A model generated the notes under the pieces. The model ran no database searches and was not told the origin of the DNA. It worked only from the letters and a program-made list of their open reading frames with translations. This document shows positions 55,841 through 63,577 of a DNA stretch of 64,000 nt, piece by piece (positions within the stretch are counted from its first letter, which is position 1; each line of letters opens with the position of its first letter). The DNA lies in assembly GCA_947598155.1 (NCBI GenBank), contig CANQFC010000003.1, forward strand, positions 62,001-126,000. Reading direction: 5' to 3'. The DNA is from an uncultured Clostridia bacterium. Its GTDB lineage: Bacteria; Bacillota; Clostridia; Oscillospirales; Acutalibacteraceae. Made by a program: the position numbers and the translations under genes.

Positions 55841-57485
55841 AACAATCTATCGCCGTGTTTATCCTTGAGCCGACCTCATCTTTGCCGAGTATCTTCATAA
55901 TGTAATAGAGGTCGGGCGAATTTACTCTTGAGGTAACCGCTACGCGGATAACCGACGTGACGTCGCCCACGTGGCCTTTAAACGCTCCGGGGTTTGCCTT
56001 ATACTCCTTTACATTGGGGGTGTACCCGCACTCGGTGCAAAGCTCTCTTATTTTTGCAAACCACTCGTCTTTAGTATCATTTTCAGAATAAAGCTCTTTA
56101 TACTTTTCAAGGATTAGGACGGCGTTTTCAGGCTGTATGTTTTCGGGAAACGAAATATCCGGACTGTAAATCTCGTTATAAAAATACGAAAGATAAGTTC
56201 TTACCTCGCTCCAGCAGGCAATGTCCTTTCTCGGTTTCGGATTTTCCCTGTCTATGTTCAAAATTGCTTTTGCCTTTGCCGGATTGGACGTTAAAAGCGA
56301 ATAAAGTTCGCCGTCATATTCCTTAGCCCAAGCGGTTACATATCCGTAAACCTGCTCCGCGTTCATAAGCGAAATAACGTTTTTTGAAACGTCGTTCAGC
56401 TTTACAAGGTCAAAGAGCGCGCCCGAAACAGACATTTTTTTGAAATTAAACGGAAATTTAGAAACGCTTTCCGTCTTATTGGCTCTGCGCCAGTCCTCAA
56501 AATTTGAATTTAGAATCGTTAAAATATATTCCTGAACGCTTTCTTTAGGGTAGCCCTTTTCAATGTAATATGTCACGTTTGCCTCGGGGTCTTTTCGCTT
56601 TGAAAGCTTGCGTTTGCCCCCGTTTTCCTCTTTCATAAGCGGCGCTATGTGGGCATATTTAACGGGGCGGAAGCCGAGCGCCTTAAAAAGCTCAATGTGA
56701 AGAGGGACGGAGGCTATCCACTCGTCTCCCCTTACAACGTGAGTCGTTCTCATAAGGTGATCGTCTACCACGTGGGCAAAATGATAAGTCGGAATTCCGT
56801 CCGTTTTGAGGATAACAACGTCGTTTACGTTTTCGCTCATCTCAATTTTGCCCTTTATCAAGTCGTCAAACGTTATTTTACGTGTAATGTCGCCCTCGGA
56901 GCGCAGCCTTACCGTAAACGGCGCGCCCGAATTTATTTTTTCCGTTATTTCCTCATCGGTCAAATCCCTGCATCGGGCATATTTACCGTAATAACCCTTT
57001 ATATCTTCGCTTTCCTGCGATTCGCGGATTTTTTCTAAGTCCTCCGCCGTGCAAAAGCAAGGGTAAGCCTTTCCCTCTTCAACCAATTTTTTGGCAAACG
57101 CGCGGTAAATATCTCTCCTCTTGCTCTGAATATACGGACCGTATTCACCTTTTTCGGAGTCAAAGCCCGTAACGCCCTCGTCAGGCTCAATTCCAAAAGC
57201 GGAAAGCCCGCTGACTATGCAGGAAACGCCGTCTTCTATTTCACGCTTTTTGTCAGTATCCTCAATCCTGAGCAAAAATACGCCGTTTGTAGAGGCGGCG
57301 GTAAATTTTGACGCAAAGGCGGCATAAAGCCCTCCGAAATGAAGATAGCCCGTGGGGCTTGGCGCAAACCTTGTTACCCTCGCCCCCTCGGGGAGCTCGC
57401 GCTTTGGATATTTTTCCTCATAATATTCAGGCGTTTTTGTGACGTCGGGGAAAATTAAATCCGCAATTTTTTTACAATCTGTCAT
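55815..57485 (-). CDS. gltX: Glutamyl-tRNA synthetase
   Basis: Class I synthetase, 556 residues from the ATG at 57485 (GAGG 8 nt upstream). RFAPSPTGYLHFGGLYAAFASKF (about 39-61) carries the HIGH-type motif, LRIEDTDKKREIEDGV follows, and KRKLSKRKDPEAN (about 289) is the KMSKS loop. The last residues GLPRH plus the stop codon are made by the dispersed repeat lying across the 3' end, so the native C-terminus was probably altered by it. Length and sequence fit the longer GluRS branch found in some Clostridia. Confidence 0.94.
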   Translation of the reverse strand: MTDCKKIADLIFPDVTKTPEYYEEKYPKRELPEGARVTRFAPSPTGYLHFGGLYAAFASKFTAASTNGVFLLRIEDTDKKREIEDGVSCIVSGLSAFGIEPDEGVTGFDSEKGEYGPYIQSKRRDIYRAFAKKLVEEGKAYPCFCTAEDLEKIRESQESEDIKGYYGKYARCRDLTDEEITEKINSGAPFTVRLRSEGDITRKITFDDLIKGKIEMSENVNDVVILKTDGIPTYHFAHVVDDHLMRTTHVVRGDEWIASVPLHIELFKALGFRPVKYAHIAPLMKEENGGKRKLSKRKDPEANVTYYIEKGYPKESVQEYILTILNSNFEDWRRANKTESVSKFPFNFKKMSVSGALFDLVKLNDVSKNVISLMNAEQVYGYVTAWAKEYDGELYSLLTSNPAKAKAILNIDRENPKPRKDIACWSEVRTYLSYFYNEIYSPDISFPENIQPENAVLILEKYKELYSENDTKDEWFAKIRELCTECGYTPNVKEYKANPGAFKGHVGDVTSVIRVAVTSRVNSPDLYYIMKILGKDEVGSRINTAIDCLIRGLPRH

Positions 57486-57499
57486 ATATATCCTCACAT

Positions 57500-58357
57500 T
57501 CAGTCGGGAAGTATTGCGTTTGTGGTTATGTATTTAACTCCGTTTTTAAGCATGGCGTTGAGCATTTCTTTGGTGTCGACCGTCCAGCAGGCGGTCTTAA
57601 CGCCGTTTTCCTGCGCTTTTTTAATAAGCGCGGAGTTTTTAAGGTTCCTGCTCGCGTCAAACGCAACGCCGAATTTGTTGTAAATACATTCGTCAAGTTT
57701 TTCCTCCGTAATTTTACCCATTAGGTACCAAAGCTCCATATCGGGTGAAAGGCGGCGGAACTCACGCAGAATCTGCGGATGGAACGAAATTACGATAACG
57801 CTGTCCTCTATGCCGTAATCACATATTATTTTGTAGAGGTTCTCCATTTTCTCAACGCGCTTGTCCTTAACCTCTATCATCGGCTTTTTGCCGTTTTCAA
57901 GGCAAATGTCAAGGTATTCTTCAACTGTACACATACGCGCCTGCGGATACATTTCTATATTTGCACCGTTATTAAATTTAACGGTTTTCAGCTCTTCGTA
58001 AGAAAAGTTTTTAACGTCGCCCCGTTTTTCGGTCATTGAGCGCATATTGTAATCGTGAATTATTACCCATCTGTCATCGGTTGTGCAGTGTACGTCGCAC
58101 TCCAAGGCGTAGTAATTTTCCTTCGCGGCTAAGCGGAATGCGTCCAGAGTGTTTTCGGGAGCCGCCGCGGAAAGTCCCCTGTGAGCTGTAAGATGAACAT
58201 TTTCCGTGTCGCCCTCGGCGATTTCTGAAAAATGAAGGAGCGGCTTAGCCTCTCTTTTACCGTAGCGCAGTTTATTGTACGCCCTGTTCATACCGAAGGC
58301 TGTTACAGCGGTAGTCCCCGCAAAAACAGACAACGCGATTTTTGAATTCTTTTTCAT
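57500..58357 (-). CDS. Glycerophosphodiester phosphodiesterase
   Basis: A 285-residue GDPD-family enzyme with an N-terminal hydrophobic anchor (5-22). LTAHRGLSAAAPENTLDAFRLAA (about 56-78) carries the catalytic His-Arg and the Glu of the family, ALECDVHCTTDDRWVIIHDYNM (about 85-106) the metal site and second His, and MIEVKDKRVEKM the later Glu-Lys. It frees glycerol phosphate from glycerophosphodiesters at the cell surface. It ends 15 bp before gltX, likely in one unit. Confidence 0.93.
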   Translation of the reverse strand: MKKNSKIALSVFAGTTAVTAFGMNRAYNKLRYGKREAKPLLHFSEIAEGDTENVHLTAHRGLSAAAPENTLDAFRLAAKENYYALECDVHCTTDDRWVIIHDYNMRSMTEKRGDVKNFSYEELKTVKFNNGANIEMYPQARMCTVEEYLDICLENGKKPMIEVKDKRVEKMENLYKIICDYGIEDSVIVISFHPQILREFRRLSPDMELWYLMGKITEEKLDECIYNKFGVAFDASRNLKNSALIKKAQENGVKTACWTVDTKEMLNAMLKNGVKYITTNAILPD

Positions 58358-58467
58358 AAAAACACTCCCTTTTTCAACATACTTACAGATTATTTTATTT
58401 TACCATATAAATCCTAAAAAGTAAAGAAAAAACGCCCTGTTAAAGAGCGTTTTCCGATAATATTTTT

Positions 58468-58493
58468 CAACAATGGTCTGCCCCGTAATATAC
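58468..58493 (+). repeat. Dispersed intergenic repeat, left-module variant
   Basis: CAACAATGGTCTGCCCCGTA followed by ATATAC, next to the 3' end of the acetyltransferase gene. A weak hairpin (AAAACGC/GCGTTTT, about 58427-58452) lies just left of it. Nothing else is seen in 58358-58500. Confidence 0.45.
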
Positions 58494-58500
58494 TAAATAT

Positions 58501-59019
58501 TTAACCTTGTAACCGAACGTCTATCCAATATCTTTGTTTGATAATTTCGCCTACTTCAACCTCGTTTTCAAGGATACCGCCGTTGTTCATAATACTTTTT
58601 GCGCTTGCGGTATTTCTTTTGTCACAGCACATTAAAACCCTGTTTAATCCTAATTTTTTCGCCTCTTTGAGGGCAAGACCTATCATTGCCGTGCCGTAGC
58701 CCTTTCTGCGCTCGCTCGGTCTTATGCCGTCGCCGATAAGCCCTGCGTTTAAGAGCCTTTCCGTAAGATAGTGTCTTACGGTAACAGCGCCGACAAATAT
58801 ATCTCTGTCCAAATCCAGACAAAAGAAAGTAGTTTCGGGTACTATTCCGTCGACCTCCTTTTCTCTGCACAAATGATTCATATAATAATCAAAATCGTGA
58901 TAATCGTTTATCGCAATAGCAGTCGGCATAATCCTTTCGCCTGACGAAATCCACTCTTCCATTAAGTCGTCTAAATGATTTTTATATTGACTTGTAAGTT
59001 TTACTAATTTTATGTTCAT
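58501..59019 (-). CDS. GNAT family N-acetyltransferase
   Basis: A 172-residue acetyltransferase. The acetyl-CoA loop is GDGIRPSERRKGYGTAMIGLAL (about 95-116), and RVLMCCDKRNTASAKSIMNNGGIL is the usual second half. The N-terminus (DLMEEWISSGERIMPTAIAINDYHDFDYY) resembles the YjdJ/predicted acetyltransferases of Firmicutes. Substrate unknown. Confidence 0.9.
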   Translation of the reverse strand: MNIKLVKLTSQYKNHLDDLMEEWISSGERIMPTAIAINDYHDFDYYMNHLCREKEVDGIVPETTFFCLDLDRDIFVGAVTVRHYLTERLLNAGLIGDGIRPSERRKGYGTAMIGLALKEAKKLGLNRVLMCCDKRNTASAKSIMNNGGILENEVEVGEIIKQRYWIDVRLQG

Positions 59020-59071
59020 ATGTTACCGCCTGTTCTAACTGTATATCCTTACATTCACTATATTTTAACTT

Positions 59072-59119
59072 GTATGGGGGCAGACAGTCCCGTCTGCCCC
59101 CATACGGCGCCTTTGCGCC
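59072..59119 (-). terminator. Double hairpin after the ABC exporter genes
   Basis: A perfect 14-bp stem GTATGGGGGCAGAC/GTCTGCCCCCATAC with a 6-nt loop is followed by GGCGC-CTTT-GCGCC. Next to it AATAATTATT occurs twice around ACATAG (59121-59146), running into the last codons of the ABC gene. No clear T run follows, so it may protect or process the 3' end rather than terminate. Confidence 0.55.
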
Positions 59120-59141
59120 GAATAATTATTACATAGAATAA

Positions 59142-60947
59142 TTATTGCCCTTTGTATTTCTCTGCCTGCAATCTAAACATTTTGGCATATGTGCCGTTTT
59201 GCTCCATAAGCTCGCTGTGCGAGCCTGATTCGATTATGGCGCCGTTCTCCATAACGTAAATTTTATCAGCAATAACCGTGGTTGAAAGCCTGTGAGAAAT
59301 AAATATAACGGTTTTATGCTCCGCCGCCGTCAGCATAGCCTGATTCAGCTTGTATTCGGCAACGGGGTCAAGGTTGGCGGACGGCTCGTCAAGAATTATA
59401 TACGGACAGTTTTTGTAAAACGCCCTTGCAATCGCGATTTTCTGCGCTTCGCCGCCGGAGAGCATTGCTCCCTCATCGTCAAATTCTCTGAGAAGTTCCG
59501 TATCCGCCCCGTTTTTAAGCTCTTTTGTAAATCCGCTGTGCCTAAGCGCCTCAAGAACCGCTTTGCTGTCGGCGTCCTTATCAAGCGCAACGTTTTCGCT
59601 GACTGAGCAGGCAAATATCTGAAAATCCTGAAACACGGCGGAGAACCTGTCACGGTGCGATGAAACGGTCACATCTTTAATATTTTCACCGTCAATAAGA
59701 ATACTTCCCTCTGTTACGTCATAAAGTCTTAGTAAAAGGTTTGTCAGGGTTGTCTTGCCCGCGCCGTTGTAGCCGACAAGCGCTATTTTTTCATAAGGCT
59801 TTATTTCAAGATTGATATTGTTGAGGGTCGGCTTGTCATTGCCGGGATAAGTAAACGACATATTTTTAATTGAAATCGTTTTCGGCTCGGAGCACTCGGC
59901 CTTGCCCCTGCCGTCTTTGATTTTGTAGTCAGCCTTTAGGAACTCTCTGTATTTTTCAATCATCTTGGCTCTTTCCAAAAATACGGCGCTTGCCCAAACA
60001 GTCAGGAAATTGACCGACATAGCTATTGAATACGCCCCGTTAAAGGTCCCTACGAAATCGCCCGCCGAAAGAGTGCGTTTTACGCACACGCAATACCCCA
60101 GATACAGCGGCAAAACCAGCATAAAGCCAAGGCCTTGAACGCCCACCTGCTGAACCGCATAATATGAGGCGATTTTTTTCCAATATCTTTTCTGATTTGC
60201 GATAACGTCATCGGCGGCGTCATTGTAACGTTTCATCAAAAGCGGGCGGATGTTATTCATACGAACCTCTTTCGCATAGTCCTGTAAATAGAAAATCCGC
60301 TGAAAATAATCGCTTCTTCGGTGAAACTTTGTGTTGTCGATTCTTCTGCCCATTTGGAGCTTGCCGATTTTATTGCTCAGAGGCATAAATATAAATATTG
60401 AGGCAAAAATAATCAACAAACACACTGGGTCAATAACCAATATTACCGAGGCGATGGCGGCAAGCGAAATCAAATTCGCAACGTAATCCTGCACCATACC
60501 CAAAAGCCCCTGTATGTTTTCTGACGACGATTCAATGGTCAGAATGAAATTATTGTAAAAATCAGGGTCGTCATAGTTTTGCAGGTCAAGGCTGTGCGCT
60601 TTTTCGTAAAGCGTGGAATTCAGCCTGTAATAGAGCCTTTCCCTTTCCATATTCCAATAAAACTCTCTGTAAAGAATCGTTGCGATATTGCTAATAATTA
60701 TTATCGCCGCGATAATTAACACCGCCTTGTAAATGCGGCTGACATCTCCTCCGCCGCTTACCGTGTCAACGATATATTTTATTCCTACAACCGAAATGAG
60801 CTTAGGCGGAAGATTGCGCATAACGCTTGAGAGAATGTCGCCTATGACAAGGCCGGGGGAAAGCTTAAACATCAGCCCCACAAAATAAACTATATTTACA
60901 AAAACCGAATGCTCCGTTTCCCTCTTTTTCTTTTTAAATTTATTCAA
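59142..60947 (-). CDS. ABC exporter half-transporter (ATPase + permease), second subunit
   Basis: A 601-residue half-transporter: six-helix membrane part (about 20-340) and C-terminal ATPase with Walker A VALVGYNGAGKTT (about 395), signature MLSGGEAQK (about 497), Walker B ILDEPSANLDP and switch His in FISHRLS. The start is the TTG at 60947 in TTGAATAA, overlapping the stop of the first subunit by 8 bp with GAGG upstream; longer frames reach back into that gene. The signature has Lys in place of the common Arg (GGEAQK). It forms a heterodimer with the next gene. Confidence 0.92.
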   Translation of the reverse strand: MNKFKKKKRETEHSVFVNIVYFVGLMFKLSPGLVIGDILSSVMRNLPPKLISVVGIKYIVDTVSGGGDVSRIYKAVLIIAAIIIISNIATILYREFYWNMERERLYYRLNSTLYEKAHSLDLQNYDDPDFYNNFILTIESSSENIQGLLGMVQDYVANLISLAAIASVILVIDPVCLLIIFASIFIFMPLSNKIGKLQMGRRIDNTKFHRRSDYFQRIFYLQDYAKEVRMNNIRPLLMKRYNDAADDVIANQKRYWKKIASYYAVQQVGVQGLGFMLVLPLYLGYCVCVKRTLSAGDFVGTFNGAYSIAMSVNFLTVWASAVFLERAKMIEKYREFLKADYKIKDGRGKAECSEPKTISIKNMSFTYPGNDKPTLNNINLEIKPYEKIALVGYNGAGKTTLTNLLLRLYDVTEGSILIDGENIKDVTVSSHRDRFSAVFQDFQIFACSVSENVALDKDADSKAVLEALRHSGFTKELKNGADTELLREFDDEGAMLSGGEAQKIAIARAFYKNCPYIILDEPSANLDPVAEYKLNQAMLTAAEHKTVIFISHRLSTTVIADKIYVMENGAIIESGSHSELMEQNGTYAKMFRLQAEKYKGQ

Positions 60948-62760
60948 TTTCCTCGCCCTCCTCTCGCTTGTAGGCCGAGGCCTGCAAATTAAACATTTCA
61001 CTGTATTTTCCGCCGCGCGCCATAAGCTCTTTATGCGTTCCGCTTTCAATAATATTGCCGTTTTCCAATACGATAACTCTGTCCGAAAGCACCGCAGATG
61101 ACAGTCTGTGCGAAATGTAAATTACGGTTTTGTCCTTCGTTGCTTTTATAAGATTTTCATACATTTTGTATTCGGCTATCGGGTCGAGGGCTGACGACGG
61201 CTCGTCAAGAACCGCGATTTCATAGTCGCCGGCAAAAAGCCTCGCAACCGAAACTTTTTGGTTTTCTCCTCCCGAAAGCCCCGCGCCTGTTTCGTCAAAC
61301 TCTCTGGTGAGGACGGTATCGCCGCCGTTCGGAAGTGCCTGCACTTTATCCCAAACGCCCGCCGCCTCAAGCGCCTTTTGCGCCTTTATTTTGTCCTCTT
61401 CACTGCACTCCTGGCATATTACGTTTTCAAATACCGATACGGCGAAGTTTTTATAGTCCTGAAAAACCGTTGAGAACGCGTTTCTTAAAGACTCGACAGT
61501 GTATTCCTTAATATTTACGCCGTTATAGAGGATTTCGCCTTCCGTTACGTCATAAAATCTTAAAAGGAGCTTGACAAGCGTGGATTTGCCCGCTCCGTTT
61601 ATGCCGACGACGGCGACCGTTTCTCCCTTCTCAATCTTAAAGGACGCGTTTTCAATAGAATTTTTCTTCGCGCTCGGGTAACGGAACGTGACATTTTTAA
61701 ATTCAAGGCTTTGGAATTTATCCGCTGTTCTTGTGCCGTCGCGGATTTCGCTTTCGTATTCAAAAAAGTCCCTTAAATTTTGGAAATAGAGAGACATTTG
61801 TATAAGGTCGTCAAAACCCTCCTGAATGTACCACGACATTCCCTTTACCGCGCCGACTGCGGAAACGACGACCGAGAACCCGGACGCCGTAAGAGCGCCC
61901 CGGCTAACAAACTGCCAGCCCGCGTAAATATATGTGCCTATTACCGGTATAAATTCCGAGCAAAGCGTACTCGCCATACTGTAAAGGAACAGCGTCATAC
62001 CGTATTTTTTCAGAATTTCAACGTTTGCGTTTATGGCCTTGTCAAAACGTTTCATCATAACGGAAAAAATATTTGACGTTCTCATATCCTTTGAAAAGTC
62101 CTTAAGGAAAACCGTTCTCTGAATATACGCCTTTGTGCGGTTATTGCCGGTCATTTCAAGGTCGCGCTTATATACCTGCTTGCTTTTTGCCGTTTCTATA
62201 ACGAACACAAATACGCTTGGCGCCAAAAACAGCAAATATGCGGGGTTAACCGAAATAACAGTGCCGATTACAAGCAAAAACGATATTATACCGCCGATTA
62301 TAGCGGCAACGTCCCAGCACACAATGTCAAAATACCCGGATGACGCGACGACCGTTGCCCTTTGGTATTTGTCATAAAACTCGGGGTTTTCGTATTGCCC
62401 GACGTCAAGCACTGACGCCTTTTCAAAAATCATATTGTTGAGCACCTTCAGCACGTTTTTAGTTGAAACCTGCCTTACATATGCCGACGCCCAAACCGAA
62501 ATTTTTATAAACACGGTAACCCCGAAAAACATCATAAGACTGCGGAAATACGCCGAAAAGTCGGCGCCCGAATCTATTATCGAGAGCAAAACCTTCAAAA
62601 ACAGTATGCTTTGAATGTAATACTGAAACACGTTGTCTACTATGTTGCTGTAAAGATAACTCAAAAGCAAACGCTTGTCCGCTCTCCAAACAAGCCCTAC
62701 AGCATAGACAACGTTTTTTAAAACGGGGACTTTTACGTCCTCATGAACCTTTATTCTCAT
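60940..62760 (-). CDS. ABC exporter half-transporter (ATPase + permease), first subunit
   Basis: A 606-residue half-transporter with the same layout: six helices (about 15-310), Walker A VAVVGINGAGKST, signature GLSGGENQK, Walker B VLDEPSSALDP and YISHRLS. Both subunits keep the catalytic Glu after Walker B, so neither ATP site looks degenerate. AGGAGG precedes ATGAGAATAAAG at 62760; the longer frame to 62859 is unsupported. Upstream lie a terminator, a 41-codon gene and two promoters. Exported cargo could be a peptide or drug. Confidence 0.92.
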   Translation of the reverse strand: MRIKVHEDVKVPVLKNVVYAVGLVWRADKRLLLSYLYSNIVDNVFQYYIQSILFLKVLLSIIDSGADFSAYFRSLMMFFGVTVFIKISVWASAYVRQVSTKNVLKVLNNMIFEKASVLDVGQYENPEFYDKYQRATVVASSGYFDIVCWDVAAIIGGIISFLLVIGTVISVNPAYLLFLAPSVFVFVIETAKSKQVYKRDLEMTGNNRTKAYIQRTVFLKDFSKDMRTSNIFSVMMKRFDKAINANVEILKKYGMTLFLYSMASTLCSEFIPVIGTYIYAGWQFVSRGALTASGFSVVVSAVGAVKGMSWYIQEGFDDLIQMSLYFQNLRDFFEYESEIRDGTRTADKFQSLEFKNVTFRYPSAKKNSIENASFKIEKGETVAVVGINGAGKSTLVKLLLRFYDVTEGEILYNGVNIKEYTVESLRNAFSTVFQDYKNFAVSVFENVICQECSEEDKIKAQKALEAAGVWDKVQALPNGGDTVLTREFDETGAGLSGGENQKVSVARLFAGDYEIAVLDEPSSALDPIAEYKMYENLIKATKDKTVIYISHRLSSAVLSDRVIVLENGNIIESGTHKELMARGGKYSEMFNLQASAYKREEGEEIE

Positions 62761-62789
62761 TTTTCCTCCTCTTTTGCCTATGCAAAACA

Positions 62790-62818
62790 AAAAGCACCGC
62801 CGATACCTCGACGGTGCT
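62790..62818 (-). terminator. Attenuator between the 41-aa gene and the ABC genes
   Basis: An 11-bp stem AGCACCGTCGA/TCGGCGGTGCT (one T-G pair) with a GGTA loop is followed on the minus strand by TTTTTGTTTT. Most transcripts would stop here after the small gene, leaving low ABC expression unless termination is relieved. Confidence 0.85.
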
Positions 62819-62843
62819 GTGAAAATCCCATAATTACCTTGAA

Positions 62844-62969
62844 TTAAAACAAAAGGCAATCCGCAAGTATGGGAACACTCTTCCTATCGGGGCAGAAAAC
62901 TATATTAACAGAATCCATTGGGCGATACTGTTCGGATATTCTTGAAAGATAATTAAACGAATATGTCAT
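62844..62969 (-). CDS. Small peptide gene (41 aa) upstream of the ABC exporter
   Basis: ATG at 62967-62969 is preceded by AAGGAGG at ideal distance, and the frame encodes 41 residues beginning MTYSFNYLSRISEQYRP, with two Cys (26 and 38) and a hydrophobic C-terminus (SVPILADCLLF). It sits between a good promoter and an intrinsic terminator, with the heterodimeric ABC exporter following. It could be a precursor or signalling peptide exported by that transporter, or a leader peptide controlling it. I recognise no family. Two-promoter control with 10-bp palindromes at the start sites points to tight regulation. Confidence 0.6.
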   Translation of the reverse strand: MTYSFNYLSRISEQYRPMDSVNIVFCPDRKSVPILADCLLF

Positions 62970-62995
62970 TTTTCTGCCTCCTTCATTAAAAATTT

Positions 62996-63041
62996 GTTGC
63001 GCAACTTTTTTAAGAATAGCATATTAAAAACATATTGTCAA
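62996..63041 (-). promoter_or_regulatory. Proximal promoter and palindromic operator of the peptide-ABC unit
   Basis: Minus-strand TTGACA (63036-63041), 17-bp spacer, TATTCT (63013-63018). At the expected start lies the perfect palindrome GTTGCGCAAC (62996-63005), an operator-like site of the kind MarR-type repressors use. Confidence 0.65.
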
Positions 63042-63080
63042 TCACTTTTTTACAAAATTTTCATAATCATTTTGTTTATA

Positions 63081-63135
63081 AAGGTACCTTCGTGATGTAT
63101 TGTAGACCACTTATTAACTAAAGTCAATAGTTAAT
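63081..63135 (-). promoter_or_regulatory. Distal promoter with palindromes, shared intergenic control region
   Basis: Minus-strand TTGACT (63122-63127), 17-bp spacer, TACAAT (63099-63104). The -35 lies inside an 8-bp inverted repeat ATTAACTA/TAGTTAAT (63113-63135), and the start region contains the perfect palindrome AAGGTACCTT (63081-63090). The XRE regulator is encoded divergently just to the right and is a natural candidate to bind here. Confidence 0.5.
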
Positions 63136-63166
63136 TTGTGAACTATGGTATATTTCTGCTGAATTT

Positions 63167-63217
63167 ATAACTTATGCAAGACGTCCCCGCCTCTATTGGC
63201 GGCGGGTTCCGTTTTGA
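63167..63217 (-). repeat. Dispersed intergenic repeat, right-module fragment
   Basis: On the plus strand ATAACTTATGCAAGACGTCC, CCGCC...GGCGGCGGGTTCCG matches the right end of the reverse copy at 55695. It lies between the control region and the XRE gene and partly makes its 5' leader. Confidence 0.5.
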
Positions 63218-63235
63218 AATCAGGAGGCAACAAAT

Positions 63236-63460
63236 ATGGAATATTACCAAAGATTAAAAGACCTGAGAGAGGACCGCGACTTAAAGCAGAGCGATATTGC
63301 GGAAATTTTACAGACTACTCAAACCTACTATTCGCAATATGAACTGAACAAGAGGCCCTTGCCCATACGGCACTTAATTACGCTTTGCTCCTTTTATAAC
63401 GTTTCGGCGGACTACGTTTTAGGCTTTACAAACGACAAAAAAGAACTGCCGAAAAAGTAA
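63236..63460 (+). CDS. XRE-family transcriptional regulator
   Basis: A 74-residue single HTH_3 domain: RLKDLREDRDLKQSDIAEILQTTQTYYSQYELNKRPLPIRHLITLCSFYNVSADYVLG. The recognition helix is QTTQTYYSQYE. AGGAGG precedes the ATG. It stands alone between the ABC unit and feo, divergent from the former. It may act as autoregulator and regulator of the palindromes at 62996-63135. Confidence 0.93.
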   Translation: MEYYQRLKDLREDRDLKQSDIAEILQTTQTYYSQYELNKRPLPIRHLITLCSFYNVSADYVLGFTNDKKELPKK

Positions 63461-63490
63461 TTTAACCGAAACGTCAATTTTCGACCGCTA

Positions 63491-63519
63491 TTGACAATAA
63501 CCGATACGTGTTGTATCAT
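63491..63519 (+). promoter_or_regulatory. Promoter of the feoAB fusion gene
   Basis: TTGACA (63491-63496), 17-bp spacer, TATCAT (63514-63519). Just downstream, CTTAGTTAGTC...GGCAACTT recalls DtxR/MntR-type iron boxes, but the match is too weak to call. Confidence 0.6.
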
Positions 63520-63577
63520 TTAATAAAAGCTTAGTTAGTCAAAGGCAACTTTTGTATAAATTAGATTCGGTGATATT

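Noticed and set aside
60948..61049. Longer start for the second ABC subunit
   Set aside because: It would overlap the first subunit by over 100 bp and has no ribosome site; TTG at 60947 has a good one.
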